Shown here one piece after another: positions 63,272 through 64,000 of a stretch of 64,000 nt of DNA (within the stretch, counting starts at the first letter, position 1; the number at the start of each line of letters is the position of its first letter). The translations under genes and the position numbers were made by a program. The stretch spans positions 620,001 to 684,000 of the forward strand of contig NZ_SJOO01000002.1 of NCBI RefSeq assembly GCF_004331265.1. The letters are read 5' to 3'. Under the pieces are notes generated by a model. That model did no database searches. It had not been told where the DNA came from and saw only the letters and a program-made list of their open reading frames with translations. The DNA is from Enterobacter wuhouensis. GTDB taxonomy: Bacteria > Pseudomonadota > Gammaproteobacteria > Enterobacterales > Enterobacteriaceae.

Positions 63272-63430
63272 CTGTAACGGCTCGCAATCGAAAACAGTCG
63301 GACTCGCAATCAGCGCAAATTTTGGCTCACATTAACTGCAAATCAAAAACACCCCCGGCTCACATTAAATGATAATGGACTCGCATTTATCCTGCCCGAC
63401 TCGCAATCCAGTCCGCCGGGATCACAATAA
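63272..63430. repeat. Transposon end with seven short repeats
   Basis: Motif CTC(G/A)CA(A/T)T occurs at 63281, 63303, 63326, 63359, 63380, 63400 and, as ATCACAAT, 63421. Spacings are 22, 23, 33, 21, 20 and 21 bp. The likely tip is TGTAACGGCTCGCAATCG at 63272. Multiple ~21-bp-spaced sites are typical of TnsB/TniA-type transposon ends. Confidence 0.75.
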
Positions 63431-63446
63431 CTGCAAATCAACATCG

Positions 63447-64000
63447 TCATATCGGCAAACCGACCGCCAGCATTCTGTCACGCAGCTCGGCTGTGCGGGC
63501 AGGGTCTAACTGATTGTTAAATAATGCCCTGATTTCAGCAGGTTTTGCATCGAACTGCTCCACCATGTCCTTCAGGCGGTAACCATGCCGCGTGAGCGTT
63601 GGTTCCAGGTCATCCAGTTGACGTGACAGCACGGATTCAACCAGCGTGGCGGTAATCGGTTTTTCACCTGTCTGGTATCCTGCTTCCATCGCCAGCGTCA
63701 GGTGTAACTGGACCTGCAACGGTGTTCGCAGTTTCATCGCCAGCAGATCAACTGCTTCGGTCGTCAGAATATCTTCCGGCTTACCCTTGCTGGTGCTGGT
63801 CTTCAGCAGCCACCGGATATATTCGCGCTGGCTGCCGGTGAGCCCGTCCAGCGTAAAAATATCAGTACGATACCCGATCTCCTCCATCGTCGGACGACGC
63901 AGGTCATTACGCAGTTTTGGGTGTCCGGCCAGAACGACAGACAGCCGACCGCCACCGTCTTCAACCACTTCCATCAACCGTTTGAGCCCCGTCAGTGTAT
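63447..64000 (-). CDS. TniB/ExeA-type AAA ATPase of a transposon (5' part beyond right edge)
   Basis: The frame enters from beyond base 64000 and ends at 63447; about 184 residues are visible. GRLSVVLAGHPKLRNDLRRPTMEEIGYRTD is the sensor-1/arginine-finger region of ExeA/TniB-type ATPases, followed by the helical lid (LHLTLAMEAGYQTGEKPITA). The Walker motifs lie outside the window. Such proteins activate a DDE transposase, whose gene should be further right. Confidence 0.8.
   Translation of the reverse strand, partial: TLTGLKRLMEVVEDGGGRLSVVLAGHPKLRNDLRRPTMEEIGYRTDIFTLDGLTGSQREYIRWLLKTSTSKGKPEDILTTEAVDLLAMKLRTPLQVQLHLTLAMEAGYQTGEKPITATLVESVLSRQLDDLEPTLTRHGYRLKDMVEQFDAKPAEIRALFNNQLDPARTAELRDRMLAVGLPI

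Larger units (their letters stand above)
40914..64000. mobile_element. thrW-associated genomic island (continues past right edge)
   Basis: The att copy at 40914–40962, an adjacent tyrosine integrase, AlpA-like and CP4-type genes, IS and Tn3 remnants, and an AT-richer composition define the island. The other end is not in the window. It may be a composite of more than one integration, because the integrase lies at the tRNA-fragment end rather than next to the predicted intact tRNA. Confidence 0.8.

Overview
The window is a chromosomal segment of an enteric bacterium, most likely Enterobacter or a close relative. The backbone order sbmA–ampH–iprA–autotransporter–hemB–tauDCBA matches Escherichia coli, but extra backbone genes (an olsF-like gene, a uhpABC/afuABC cluster) are not in that place in E. 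coli K-12. The genus is inferred from gene content and recalled protein similarity; no search was run.

Bases 1–40,700 are mostly GC-rich backbone. They hold the yaiW end, sbmA, ampH, iprA, a large autotransporter, hemB, a bifunctional acyltransferase resembling OlsF (ornithine lipids), the taurine operon tauABCD (written tauDCBA because it lies on the minus strand), a six-gene phosphosugar sensing and import cluster (uhpA/B/C-like plus afuABC), mmuP–mmuM with MetJ-type boxes, a GFA-family protein with a coupled membrane protein, an Icd-like gene behind what looks like a C4 antisense RNA, an AI-2E family transporter, a diguanylate cyclase, a PD-(D/E)XK nuclease with an unknown partner, topAI (yjhX) with a possible toiL-type leader and a yjhP-like methyltransferase, a LysE exporter, a second autotransporter with a (GGENP)8 linker, a lipoprotein, a response regulator/hybrid kinase pair, a Tat-type esterase, and an orphan type VI cassette (Tlde1-like effector, probable immunity protein, Hcp).

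At 40,914 there is a 49-bp copy of the 3' end of tRNA-Thr(CGU) (thrW), followed at once by a tyrosine integrase. From here to the right edge is an AT-richer, mosaic genomic island. The orientation of the tRNA fragment and the E. coli gene order predict that intact thrW and proAB lie to the right, outside the window. The island carries an AlpA-like protein, a resolvase-like protein, an inovirus Gp2/YagK-like protein behind iteron-like repeats, IS5-family and Tn3-family remnants, a truncated EAL gene, the classical CP4-type block (DUF5983, cbtA, cbeA, yeeT, radC-like yeeS, antirestriction protein, DUF932, GTPase) with a three-gene secreted/lipoprotein operon inserted in it, a complete chaperone–usher fimbrial operon with its own LuxR-type regulator, a frameshifted solute-binding pseudogene, and at the right edge the end of a TniB/ExeA-ATPase transposon with seven regularly spaced terminal repeats.

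Most informative signals: the C4-like RNA over an Icd-like gene; the topAI leader; the uhp–afu coupling; the Tlde1 cassette; the nuclease pair; shared ATCGATCGAT palindromes upstream of the secreted-protein operon and the fimbrial regulator; and the 21-bp periodic transposon end.
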